A stretch of DNA of 7,427 nt from the NCBI GenBank assembly GCA_947176355.1, contig CAMWQY010000128.1, positions 1 to 7,427 of the forward strand, in the 5' to 3' direction. Positions within the stretch are counted from its first letter, which is position 1. Each line of letters opens with the position of its first letter. The DNA is from an uncultured Porphyromonadaceae bacterium (GTDB taxonomy: Bacteria > Bacteroidota > Bacteroidia > Bacteroidales > Muribaculaceae). Made by a program: the position numbers and the translations under genes. Positions 1-6,711 of this stretch are shown piece by piece. Under the pieces are notes generated by a model. That model ran no database searches. It was given only the letters and a program-made list of their open reading frames with translations, and was not told the DNA's origin.

Positions 1-50
1 CTGAAGATGCGAGGAAACATCTGATAGATTATCAATCTTTCTTTACCCAT
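1..50 (-). CDS. Probable GH13 alpha-amylase-family glycoside hydrolase, N-terminal fragment
   Basis: Only the first 16 codons and two bases lie in the window. On the minus strand an ATG at 50-48 opens a frame reading MGKERLIIYQMFPRIF, which runs off the left edge. The pattern 'hydrophobic-IIYQ-x-FPR-hydrophobic-F' resembles the start of many Bacteroidota alpha-amylase-family (GH13) enzymes, where this first beta-strand leads into the TIM barrel; that family acts on alpha-glucans. The start lies 12 bp after the patatin stop, in the same direction, behind an A/T-rich leader (TATATAAAATAA) typical of Bacteroidota translation starts, so it is probably the third gene of the tamB operon. No catalytic residue is visible. 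The call rests on about ten residues from remembered family sequences and could be wrong; that a gene starts here is more secure than its identity. Confidence 0.5.
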   Translation of the reverse strand, partial: MGKERLIIYQMFPRIF

Positions 51-62
51 TTATTTTATATA

Positions 63-872
63 TTATTTAAGTTTTTTCTCAAGAATCCGACAAGCCGTCT
101 CATATCCTAAATCTATAATCTGATGGAGCTTAGCCACATCAAAGGTCCCTATTGTATGAGCACCCCTTAGATTTATCAAAACATCACACATCTTGCAATC
201 ATTCACCATATTTGATTTAGACATAAGCTGATAGCTTCTCAATGCTATTTCCAGAAGGTTATGCTTCGACGGATCTTTCCATACATTGTGGAAAGGCGAA
301 CAGTTGATTCCATAAAGAGTCTTACAATATTTTCTGATTGCCCATGCCGGAAGGTTACGAAGCACTCCGCCATCTACATATACTCCCCCATTTATCTTGA
401 TAGGTTCGAATACAATAGGGATAGAACATGAGGCCAACACTCTGGGTACAATTTCTCCTCTTCCCCATCCTATCGACTTACAATGTTGAAAGTCTGTAGC
501 GCACACTATCGTAGGAATCTGAAGATCCTCCAGATTCTTGACAGGCAACCACGATTCAATAAGTTTGCCGAATTTATCTATCTTCATCAAGGAATTGCCC
601 GGAACTTTCCAAGTGACAAATTCCTTCAATTTCGATAAGTCTTCAAAACAATGTGTCATATCATCCGGAGTAAGTCCGGCTCCATACATTACAGCGGCAA
701 CACTGCCTGCTGATACGCCTGACAGCACATTAGGGCGTATACCAAACTGCTCTAAGGCTTTAAGCACACCTATATGTGAAAAGCCCCGTGCTCCTCCACC
801 GCTGAAGGCAAAACCGACAGAATTATTTGAGAATCCTATCTTCTCAAGTATTCCTCCTATATTCCAAATCAT
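63..872 (-). CDS. Patatin-like phospholipase family protein (RssA-like, single domain)
   Basis: A 269-residue patatin-fold acyl hydrolase, expected to cleave fatty-acyl esters of phospholipids with a Ser-Asp dyad. All signature elements are visible: the glycine-rich oxyanion loop GGGARG (residues 25-30), the nucleophile elbow GVSAG with Ser54 (52-56), the conserved ASCSIPIVFEP block (about 147-157) and the DGG motif with catalytic Asp167 (167-169). The length matches compact bacterial RssA-type proteins; there is no beta-barrel or POTRA extension as in PlpD-type patatins. No signal peptide or transmembrane helix is evident, so it is probably cytoplasmic or peripherally membrane-bound. The start lies 8 bp after the tamB stop; an AAGGA at 882-878, overlapping that stop codon, is Shine-Dalgarno-like with 5-nt spacing, and supports translation from a shared message. 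Physiological substrate unknown. Family assignment is firm; the link to TamB function is inference. Confidence 0.94.
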   Translation of the reverse strand: MIWNIGGILEKIGFSNNSVGFAFSGGGARGFSHIGVLKALEQFGIRPNVLSGVSAGSVAAVMYGAGLTPDDMTHCFEDLSKLKEFVTWKVPGNSLMKIDKFGKLIESWLPVKNLEDLQIPTIVCATDFQHCKSIGWGRGEIVPRVLASCSIPIVFEPIKINGGVYVDGGVLRNLPAWAIRKYCKTLYGINCSPFHNVWKDPSKHNLLEIALRSYQLMSKSNMVNDCKMCDVLINLRGAHTIGTFDVAKLHQIIDLGYETACRILEKKLK

Positions 873-880
873 ATTATTCC

Positions 881-3800
881 TTACTTTTTATTATCTTTAT
901 TAATTTCACTCAAATCTACCTCTCTATCCGGAATCGTATCCTTATTGTTGGGCTCATCTTCCTTCACTTTCTCTTTCTTACGTCGGAACAGGCGGTCAAA
1001 ATCTTTTTGGAATACTACTCCCACTCCTTGTGTAGTCAAAGCTGACCGAAGATAGTAGTTCTGATCGTTGAAGTGATTGTATGCCTTCAATCTGAATTTC
1101 CCACTTCTATTCAATAGATACTCAATATCGAAGTCCCCAACAAATTGTGTATTGCTTGTCGTCTTATCTCTATATCCGAAATTGCCATTGATCAAAAGCC
1201 GATTATTGAGCAGACGAGAAGACAAGGCAAGGTCAAATTCCATATCAGTAAAGTCACCCTTATCACTCCTGAATGACGGAGCCACGTCAAGCTTATCTGT
1301 CATCTGGCTAAGGATATTGCTAAGTTGTGAGGAGATGGTGGATGACGCCATACTCGACCATTCAGCTCCATTACTTTGGCCTCCTGTATATTCCGGAGTG
1401 TAGAATCTATTGAGTGCAAGCAGATAGATGATCTGTCTGCTCATCATATCATTCGTAGAAACAAGGCTCTTCACTTTTCTTTCTACGTCAGAGGTCAACG
1501 TCGGCAACTCAATGTCGAACGTAATATCCGGATTTGTCATCGGTCCTTTGACGAGAAGCATTGCATCTACAGGAACATTGGTTCTGTTCAATTCCTTGTC
1601 GCTTGAGAAACTTTTATCCAGGTCGGAAAGATTGGTATTTACTCTATAAGTCGCAGCTATATCAAGGTTAGCATTCATCGGGTCGCCATCAAATTTTATC
1701 AGACTTCCTTTACGGATATTAAAATTTTTAATGATGAAATCTTGAAGAGTAAAAGTATAGTTTCCTTCATCGAGCGTATATATACCAATCATCCTAAGGT
1801 CGTTGCTTGCAAGATTATAGTCCATCTGCAATGCTCCTTGCCCTCTCGCTGTTATGTTGTCTCCCGCCTTCGGGTCCATGACGAGGGTGACCAATGCATC
1901 ATTTGTCACAGTGCCCTTTATCGAAAGGACTACGTTGCTTGAGCCTGCCTCCATTTCTTCATTATGCTTCTGGAATTTCAAGAGATAGTCTGGTATAGTA
2001 TCCGAGACAGCCGCTTCTTGACGCTCTTTTCGCTTGTCGGTAAATGACAGGAATGAATACTGGGCAACATCCTCTGTATCACTTATGACATAGTAAAACT
2101 TAGACCCCTCCTCAGTTGCCATATTCATGTCAATTTCAATTAATCCCGGATTGCCGTTGATCTGTGCATGACCGGACCCATAAATGGTCCCATACCATAA
2201 TGGGTTGAGTTTTTCATTCGTATCGTAGCATAGCAGCGATTTGGCATCCCTAAGTCTGAAATTGAAAATAGGATTGTGAAAATAGGTGTGACGAAGCCAA
2301 CCGGAGAATTCCGCCGAGTGTCCTTCATCATCATAAAGAGTCAATGGAGGAATATCAATGATTCCGTTGCGGAGATAGACGGAATCATTTCCGGCATGAT
2401 ACCAAGTGTTGGTGAAGTCAAGTTTCATTGACAGCGTGTCAGCTTTCAGATCTCCTACAAGATCAATATCAGAGAAAGTTCCATATAGCTTGCATTTTCC
2501 GGAAGCTTTTCCGTGAAGATCCGAACAAAATGCAGACACAAAGGGCTTCATGATCTCTACATTCACTCTATTGGCATCAAAACCAAAACTCAAAGAGTCT
2601 CGCGTCACCCATATTCCTCCATCCACGCTTACCCTGCGCTCTCTTGTCAGAGGATCGCGAATCACTCCATATATTCCAACTTTCTGTCTTTTCACATCAT
2701 AATCTGAAGCTATGTCAGCATTTCCCAACACCGCCCCATTATAACTCAATTCCTTGACATGGAGATATTCTGTCTGGGCTTCCAAATTTTTAGTCAACAA
2801 TCTCCTGCCTACTACCTCACCGGTAGCCATACCCCCAAATGAGACATAATTAATATTCAGTATGTTGAAGATATACTCAAGGTCAATGTCGTTGAGTACA
2901 ACTTTCACAGCATCTGTGTCGCTTTCTGAAGCTACACCATCAATCTTGACATATTGATCATCATGTCTTATAAGAAAATTGCTTACATCTATACGTTTTC
3001 CACTATAGTCTATAGTGCCGTTTCCAATCGTCCATGCTTTGTCGCTTACAGTCACCGTAGACGGAAGAATATTTAAGACTATTGCAAGATCACCCTTTGG
3101 GGAAAACGGACTTGTACGCCGCGAGAAGGAAGCTTCCAGTGCAACACCTCCTTTAAGCACGCTTTCCATAGTGGGATTAAGTCCAAGATTTACACTTACC
3201 TTGTCTCTAACTGCATATATATCGGCTGCTAATTCTACATCCCCCTTTTTGGCTGGGAAAATTAGCCCTGCTCTCATTTTTGCCATTCCAAGGAAAGAAT
3301 CAGCATCAAATGAAAAGTCTACGTCGCGTATCAACTTGTTTTTACCTTGTTGGAGATGTGGAGTACTGGCTTTGATGAAAGATTTTCCTTCCCCCAGATC
3401 TATCCTTCCGATCACTGGAATGTCAGTAAGCGGACGCACAGGAGTATCAAAAAAGGCGTAGGGAGCAGAGACTCCTTTAATATTGATATCAAACGTAAAG
3501 TCGTTGACTGATGGAATCTTATCCGGCAGATGGGTTGCCGGGGATATCAATGTTGGGAAGATGGTCTCGATCAAATCCTTAAGTTCCCTTACCAATGTGC
3601 AGGGTACTATCTCGCCCGTCATCCGTGCATCTATCCAATCTGAAGAAAGTCTGATGTCTCGCTGTAGGGTACCTTTACTTTGAGTTGAGCCATGAAGAGA
3701 ATCTGCTTCTAAAGTCAGATTCTTAAGAGTAAGACTATTGCCGTCCGGACGCACTATAGAAAGATCCCTTACATCAAGCAGTCCTGTAATGTTGTCTAAA

Positions 3801-5479
3801 TTGTTGCCATGAGTGATTGTTGTGAGCTTCGCTGAAATTTCACAATCAGACATTTTTCCTTTAATTCCATAATCAGAAAGAGTCAAGCCTGCTACTTCAA
3901 GCTCAGCTTCGACCTCGGTCAATTTGCCGGCTAATAGAGCCTCAGCATCAATATTTACACTCGTCTCATTAGATGCCATGTCGAGAGTCAATGTCAAGTC
4001 ATTCTTTGATTTCTTCAAGTCAAGGTCTATTCCGGTCAACTCGTTTCCCATCAAAATACACTCGTCGGAAGTCAACGTCACGTGCCCTTCGGCATTGCGA
4101 TCTAAACCTGAAATCTCTGCATCCAAATCAAACGAAATTTTTCCAATCTTATCTGTAGCTAAAAGCTTGTCAAGTTCAATACCTTCTGCTATTGCTTTTA
4201 GAGAAATTTGAGGTTTCTTAGTTTTCAAATCTTTCCCATTGGCAGTAAAATCTATGCTTCCGCTTTCTGTAGCAATTTTGCCTTTTGCTTCTGCTTCCTT
4301 TCCTCCAATTAAGCTTCCTTCAACATCCAATGAGATTCCACCCACCCCCTCGATTATCTTCTTTTCTTTTTCTTTAACTTTTAAGAAGTCGGCAACTACC
4401 ACGTTGATTAGCTTTGATGAAATATCTGCATGCAATTTGCTTACCTCTACCGAAATGCTATCTCTATGATTTAAGTTTGCCAAATTCCCTTCTATACTTA
4501 TATCAGAACTTAATTCTTTATTGCTTAGATTTAATTCTGAAATTCCAACAGCATTGTCTTTATACAATGCATCTACTTTCAGATCCCAGGCTGCATTAAA
4601 CTCCGAAAGTTTTTCTACGAGTCCTGAAAAATCGGAAGGAGTCACTTTTCCTTCCACCAAAGCCCTGACATCATTTATAGATTTGAGACAGATATCCACG
4701 TCTCCAACAGCGAGTGATGTATTCGGCAGTTCTAATTTCAGATTGTTGATTATGAGCCTATCGCCATCATCACCTACAGTATCTTTCCTAAATATCACCT
4801 CAGCTGAAAGCCCCCGGAGATTAACACCCGGAGTGGCATCAAACTGGAGGTTTCTTATGTCAAACTCATATTCATCATTTCTCAAGACAGGGATACTCAG
4901 GTCCAATCTTAATCCTTTTACATCTAAATCGGCAAAGGGCAGTCTATTTCCTGCTTCATCTGTCATCCACGGTCGGCTTAGGTGGGCTTTCGAATTTCTG
5001 ACTACTATATTTCTAATCCTCAGATCATATTTGGCTGAAGGTTTTGTCTTATCTTTTGGCGATAAAGCATCTATTAAAAATTGGATATTGAAAGGCAAAT
5101 CTGCTTCCTTTTGATTCACATTTACATCCAGACCTAATATTTCAGCATAGTTTAGCACTATCTTTCTGTCTGTGATGAGTTTCCAAATATCAATCCCGGC
5201 TGCTACCTTTTCTATCTCCGCACATTTTTCATTTTCAGGAGTGAGAAGTGTGACGCCCGAAAGGATAACCTCACTGAAAGGACGAATTGACAAACTCTCA
5301 ATGCCTAACTTTCCACCAAGATATGCAGAAGCCTCTTCACACACCTTCTCCTTTACTTTATTTTGGACAGATGGAACTGACAAGACTATATAGAGACATG
5401 AATACACGACAACAAGAAGCATAATCAATATTAAGATTATGCTCCTAAAGGCGTTGTATACAGGTTTCAACAAGCTCAT
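881..5479 (-). CDS. tamB: Translocation/assembly module protein TamB (DUF490, AsmA-like superfamily)
   Basis: A 1532-residue inner-membrane-anchored periplasmic protein. TamB-family proteins form long beta-sheet grooves bridging inner and outer membranes; they work with BamA-family barrels in outer-membrane assembly and are implicated in phospholipid transfer. Residues about 12-34 form one hydrophobic signal anchor with no convincing cleavage site. Most of the chain up to about 1150 is alternating beta-strand-rich sequence, with a short helical insertion near 630-643 (LVRELKDLIETIF). The conserved TamB C-terminal domain covers about 1180-1495, including DPKAGDNITARGQG (1202-1215), a KGPMTNPDITFDIELP block (about 1311-1326) and a final amphipathic strand QGVGVVFQKDF (about 1484-1494). 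A charged tail (1499-1532) follows. The start is well fixed: an in-frame TAA abuts the ATG upstream (5482-5480) and the anchor begins just downstream. It is the first gene of a leftward operon, divergent from tsaD, with its own promoter. The frame is intact throughout. Nothing in the window encodes a TamA/BamA partner. Confidence 0.93.
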   Translation of the reverse strand: MSLLKPVYNAFRSIILILIMLLVVVYSCLYIVLSVPSVQNKVKEKVCEEASAYLGGKLGIESLSIRPFSEVILSGVTLLTPENEKCAEIEKVAAGIDIWKLITDRKIVLNYAEILGLDVNVNQKEADLPFNIQFLIDALSPKDKTKPSAKYDLRIRNIVVRNSKAHLSRPWMTDEAGNRLPFADLDVKGLRLDLSIPVLRNDEYEFDIRNLQFDATPGVNLRGLSAEVIFRKDTVGDDGDRLIINNLKLELPNTSLAVGDVDICLKSINDVRALVEGKVTPSDFSGLVEKLSEFNAAWDLKVDALYKDNAVGISELNLSNKELSSDISIEGNLANLNHRDSISVEVSKLHADISSKLINVVVADFLKVKEKEKKIIEGVGGISLDVEGSLIGGKEAEAKGKIATESGSIDFTANGKDLKTKKPQISLKAIAEGIELDKLLATDKIGKISFDLDAEISGLDRNAEGHVTLTSDECILMGNELTGIDLDLKKSKNDLTLTLDMASNETSVNIDAEALLAGKLTEVEAELEVAGLTLSDYGIKGKMSDCEISAKLTTITHGNNLDNITGLLDVRDLSIVRPDGNSLTLKNLTLEADSLHGSTQSKGTLQRDIRLSSDWIDARMTGEIVPCTLVRELKDLIETIFPTLISPATHLPDKIPSVNDFTFDINIKGVSAPYAFFDTPVRPLTDIPVIGRIDLGEGKSFIKASTPHLQQGKNKLIRDVDFSFDADSFLGMAKMRAGLIFPAKKGDVELAADIYAVRDKVSVNLGLNPTMESVLKGGVALEASFSRRTSPFSPKGDLAIVLNILPSTVTVSDKAWTIGNGTIDYSGKRIDVSNFLIRHDDQYVKIDGVASESDTDAVKVVLNDIDLEYIFNILNINYVSFGGMATGEVVGRRLLTKNLEAQTEYLHVKELSYNGAVLGNADIASDYDVKRQKVGIYGVIRDPLTRERRVSVDGGIWVTRDSLSFGFDANRVNVEIMKPFVSAFCSDLHGKASGKCKLYGTFSDIDLVGDLKADTLSMKLDFTNTWYHAGNDSVYLRNGIIDIPPLTLYDDEGHSAEFSGWLRHTYFHNPIFNFRLRDAKSLLCYDTNEKLNPLWYGTIYGSGHAQINGNPGLIEIDMNMATEEGSKFYYVISDTEDVAQYSFLSFTDKRKERQEAAVSDTIPDYLLKFQKHNEEMEAGSSNVVLSIKGTVTNDALVTLVMDPKAGDNITARGQGALQMDYNLASNDLRMIGIYTLDEGNYTFTLQDFIIKNFNIRKGSLIKFDGDPMNANLDIAATYRVNTNLSDLDKSFSSDKELNRTNVPVDAMLLVKGPMTNPDITFDIELPTLTSDVERKVKSLVSTNDMMSRQIIYLLALNRFYTPEYTGGQSNGAEWSSMASSTISSQLSNILSQMTDKLDVAPSFRSDKGDFTDMEFDLALSSRLLNNRLLINGNFGYRDKTTSNTQFVGDFDIEYLLNRSGKFRLKAYNHFNDQNYYLRSALTTQGVGVVFQKDFDRLFRRKKEKVKEDEPNNKDTIPDREVDLSEINKDNKK

Positions 5480-5486
5480 TTATAAA

Positions 5487-5502
5487 TATATATGCATATA
5501 TA
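5487..5502. repeat. 16-bp perfect palindrome in the tamB leader
   Basis: TATATATGCATATATA is its own reverse complement, centred between 5494 and 5495. It ends 7 bp before the tamB start codon, inside the predicted 5' untranslated region, where a bound protein or local structure could affect translation or early elongation. It has no loop and only A/T pairs outside the central GC, so as an RNA hairpin it would be weak. In A/T-rich DNA a palindrome like this may also arise by chance. Confidence 0.4.
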
Positions 5503-5552
5503 AGCGACTTACATGGGTATATGTTATGCCCAAACACCCTCATAAATCTTTA

Positions 5553-5584
5553 CAAAATTAATAAAATTTTTCAATTCCTACAAA
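5553..5584 (-). promoter_or_regulatory. Predicted Bacteroidota-type promoter for tamB-patatin operon
   Basis: Read on the minus strand, TTTG at 5584-5581 is followed after exactly 20 bp by TAATTTTG at 5560-5553. This fits the Bacteroidota housekeeping sigma consensus (-33 TTTG, 19-21 bp, -7 TAnnTTTG). Transcription would begin around 5547, giving a tamB leader of roughly 65-70 nt. No other promoter-sized gap occurs before the patatin or the GH13-like gene, so this one probably serves all three. Confidence 0.68.
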
Positions 5585-5585
5585 A

Positions 5586-5593
5586 AATGCATT
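5586..5593. promoter_or_regulatory. Short palindrome between the divergent -33 boxes (possible operator)
   Basis: AATGCATT is a perfect 8-bp palindrome centred at 5589.5, within one base of the symmetry axis (5590.5) of the two divergent promoters. A regulator or nucleoid protein bound here could affect both. It shares the ATGCAT core with the larger palindrome at 5487-5502. The motif is short, and ATGCAT also occurs inside the coding regions, so this is weak evidence for a true operator. Confidence 0.2.
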
Positions 5594-5596
5594 CCA

Positions 5597-5628
5597 TTTG
5601 CAAATTTCAAAAATTAATATTAACTTTG
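5597..5628 (+). promoter_or_regulatory. Predicted Bacteroidota-type promoter for tsaD-cinA
   Basis: TTTG at 5597-5600 is followed after exactly 20 bp by TAACTTTG at 5621-5628, matching the Bacteroidota -33/-7 consensus with optimal spacing. The expected transcription start is near 5634, leaving a leader of about 50 nt before the tsaD ATG. The -33 box lies within a 10-bp palindrome, ATTTGCAAAT (5596-5605). Confidence 0.75.
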
Positions 5629-5634
5629 CATTGT

Positions 5635-5658
5635 GCTCTTGATTATTCAATTTTGAGC
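5635..5658 (+). other. Possible weak stem-loop at the 5' end of the tsaD transcript
   Basis: GCTC (5635-5638) can pair with GAGC (5655-5658), and TTGA (5639-5642) with TCAA (5647-5650) around a TTAT loop, leaving an unpaired TTTT on the 3' side. It sits almost at the predicted transcript 5' end, where a stem can protect against decay. Only eight pairs and a four-base bulge make it marginal. Confidence 0.2.
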
Positions 5659-5684
5659 GAGATTAAAAGACACTGAAGATAATA

Positions 5685-6701
5685 ATGAGTATTACAATAC
5701 TTGGTATAGAGTCAAGTTGCGACGACACTTCTGCTGCAGTGATCACTGACGGAATCTTGCGCAGCAACGTCATTGCAAGCCAGAAAGTCCACGAACAATT
5801 TGGTGGTGTAGTCCCTGAGCTTGCAAGCCGCGCCCACCAGCAAAACATCTTGCCGGTAGTCAGCGAAGCTCTACGGCAAGCCGGAGTTGTCGGCAAAGAT
5901 CTTGATGCAATAGCTTTCACACGCGGACCGGGGCTTCTTGGTTCGCTTCTTGTCGGCACTTCTTTTGCAAAAGGAATGGCAATTGGCCTTGACATCCCTA
6001 CTATTGATGTCAATCACCTTCACGGCCATGTGCTCAGTCATTTCATCAAGGAATCAGAGGAGCAAGAAGTACCCGACTTCCCATTCCTGTGCCTTCTCAT
6101 TTCAGGGGGGAACTCTCAGATTATCCTCGTGCGCTCACCATTCGATATGGAAATGCTCGGGAGCACCATCGACGATGCCGCCGGAGAAGCCTTCGACAAA
6201 TGTGCCAAAGTAATGGGACTCCCCTATCCCGGAGGTCCGCATATCGATCGTCTTGCCACAGAAGGGGATCCAAATGCATTTAAGTTTGCCAAGCCCCATA
6301 TCCCGGGCTATGATTACTCGTTCAGTGGGCTAAAGACCTCTTTCCTTTATACAGTCAGAGACAATCTGAAAGAGGACCCCGATTTTATTGAAAACCATAA
6401 AGCTGACTTGGCTGCCTCCCTGCAAAAGACAATAATCGATATCCTTCTTGATAAGCTTGCAATGGCTGTGAAGGAAACAAAAGTGAATGCAGTAGCTATT
6501 GGCGGAGGAGTATCCGCCAACTCGGGAGTCAGAGCCGCTATAGATGAATTCTGCCGGCGTCGCAAGATCAAAGCTTGGATTCCCAAACGAACTTTCACTA
6601 CCGACAATGCCGCCATGGTGGCTATTGCCGGATATTATAAGTATCTTAAAGGTGAGTTCTGCTCACTGGATATGCCCCCTTATTCAAAAGTTGAAGTCTA
6701 A
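5685..6701 (+). CDS. tsaD: tRNA N6-adenosine threonylcarbamoyltransferase TsaD
   Basis: Catalytic subunit of the bacterial t6A complex. With TsaB and TsaE it transfers the threonylcarbamoyl group from threonylcarbamoyl-adenylate (made by TsaC/Sua5) to A37 of tRNAs that read ANN codons; cytoplasmic and usually essential. The 338-residue length is typical. Visible motifs are the N-terminal nucleotide-binding GIESSCDDT (7-15), the metal-ligand pair His111/His115 in NHLHGH, the SGGNSQI loop (140-146), STIDDAAGEAFDK (160-172), SFSGLKTSF (212-220), the GGGVSAN loop (273-279) and TTDNAAM with metal-ligand Asp307. SGGNS in place of the commoner SGGHT seems usual in Bacteroidota. The ATG is chosen because the first beta-strand (ITILGIESS) follows at once and an A-rich leader precedes it. 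It is the first gene of a rightward pair, 10 bp before the CinA-type gene. The older name gcp (O-sialoglycoprotein endopeptidase) is a misannotation. Confidence 0.97.
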   Translation: MSITILGIESSCDDTSAAVITDGILRSNVIASQKVHEQFGGVVPELASRAHQQNILPVVSEALRQAGVVGKDLDAIAFTRGPGLLGSLLVGTSFAKGMAIGLDIPTIDVNHLHGHVLSHFIKESEEQEVPDFPFLCLLISGGNSQIILVRSPFDMEMLGSTIDDAAGEAFDKCAKVMGLPYPGGPHIDRLATEGDPNAFKFAKPHIPGYDYSFSGLKTSFLYTVRDNLKEDPDFIENHKADLAASLQKTIIDILLDKLAMAVKETKVNAVAIGGGVSANSGVRAAIDEFCRRRKIKAWIPKRTFTTDNAAMVAIAGYYKYLKGEFCSLDMPPYSKVEV

Positions 6702-6711
6702 CACGAAGATT

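Larger units (their letters stand above)
5480..5684. other. Divergent intergenic region between tamB and tsaD
   Basis: This 205-bp, strongly A/T-rich gap is the only sizeable non-coding stretch in the window. It holds two back-to-back Bacteroidota-type promoters (5553-5584 leftward, 5597-5628 rightward), a 16-bp perfect palindrome in the tamB leader (5487-5502), an 8-bp palindrome between the two -33 boxes (5586-5593) and a weak hairpin in the tsaD leader (5635-5658). I see no credible small gene, RNA gene or riboswitch in it. Confidence 0.85.

Noticed and set aside
51..62. Terminator after the patatin gene
   Set aside because: The 12-bp gap has no GC-rich inverted repeat and no stem followed by a T-run; another minus-strand gene appears to start straight after it.
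4365..4385. A/T-rich, Lys/Glu-rich low-complexity stretch within tamB as a possible frameshift or inserted segment
   Set aside because: The reading frame continues unbroken on both sides with the same beta-strand-rich character. It is ordinary low-complexity coding sequence.
4521..5114. A 197-codon open frame on the plus strand, opposite tamB
   Set aside because: It lies wholly antisense to conserved tamB coding sequence, its translation is Ser/Pro/Leu-rich without a recognisable domain, and no promoter is evident. Several other plus-strand frames within tamB (for example 3015-3461) fail for the same reasons.
5393..5407. Possible lipoprotein lipobox (VYSC, residues 25-28) in the TamB N-terminus
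   Set aside because: Tyr at that position is atypical, no Asp/Gly/Ser-rich linker follows the Cys, and TamB proteins use an uncleaved signal anchor.
5480..5497. A five-codon upstream frame (ATG CAT ATA TAT TTA TAA) whose stop abuts the tamB ATG
   Set aside because: It falls inside the A/T palindrome, encodes a nondescript pentapeptide, and such mini-frames are expected by chance. Its in-frame stop is useful only in fixing the tamB start. A bare ATG-TAA at 5514-5509 is equally uninformative.
6102..6122. TsaD with SGGNS instead of the common SGGHT, as a possible active-site change
   Set aside because: As I recall, Bacteroidota TsaD proteins normally have SGGNS, and the metal ligands His111, His115 and Asp307 are intact, so this looks like lineage variation rather than a defect.
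6702..6711. Missed N-terminal domain or frameshift joining tsaD to the CinA-type gene
   Set aside because: TsaD ends at its normal length with a conserved C-terminus, and the next ATG is 10 bp on in a different frame. There is no room for a further domain, so this is a gene boundary.
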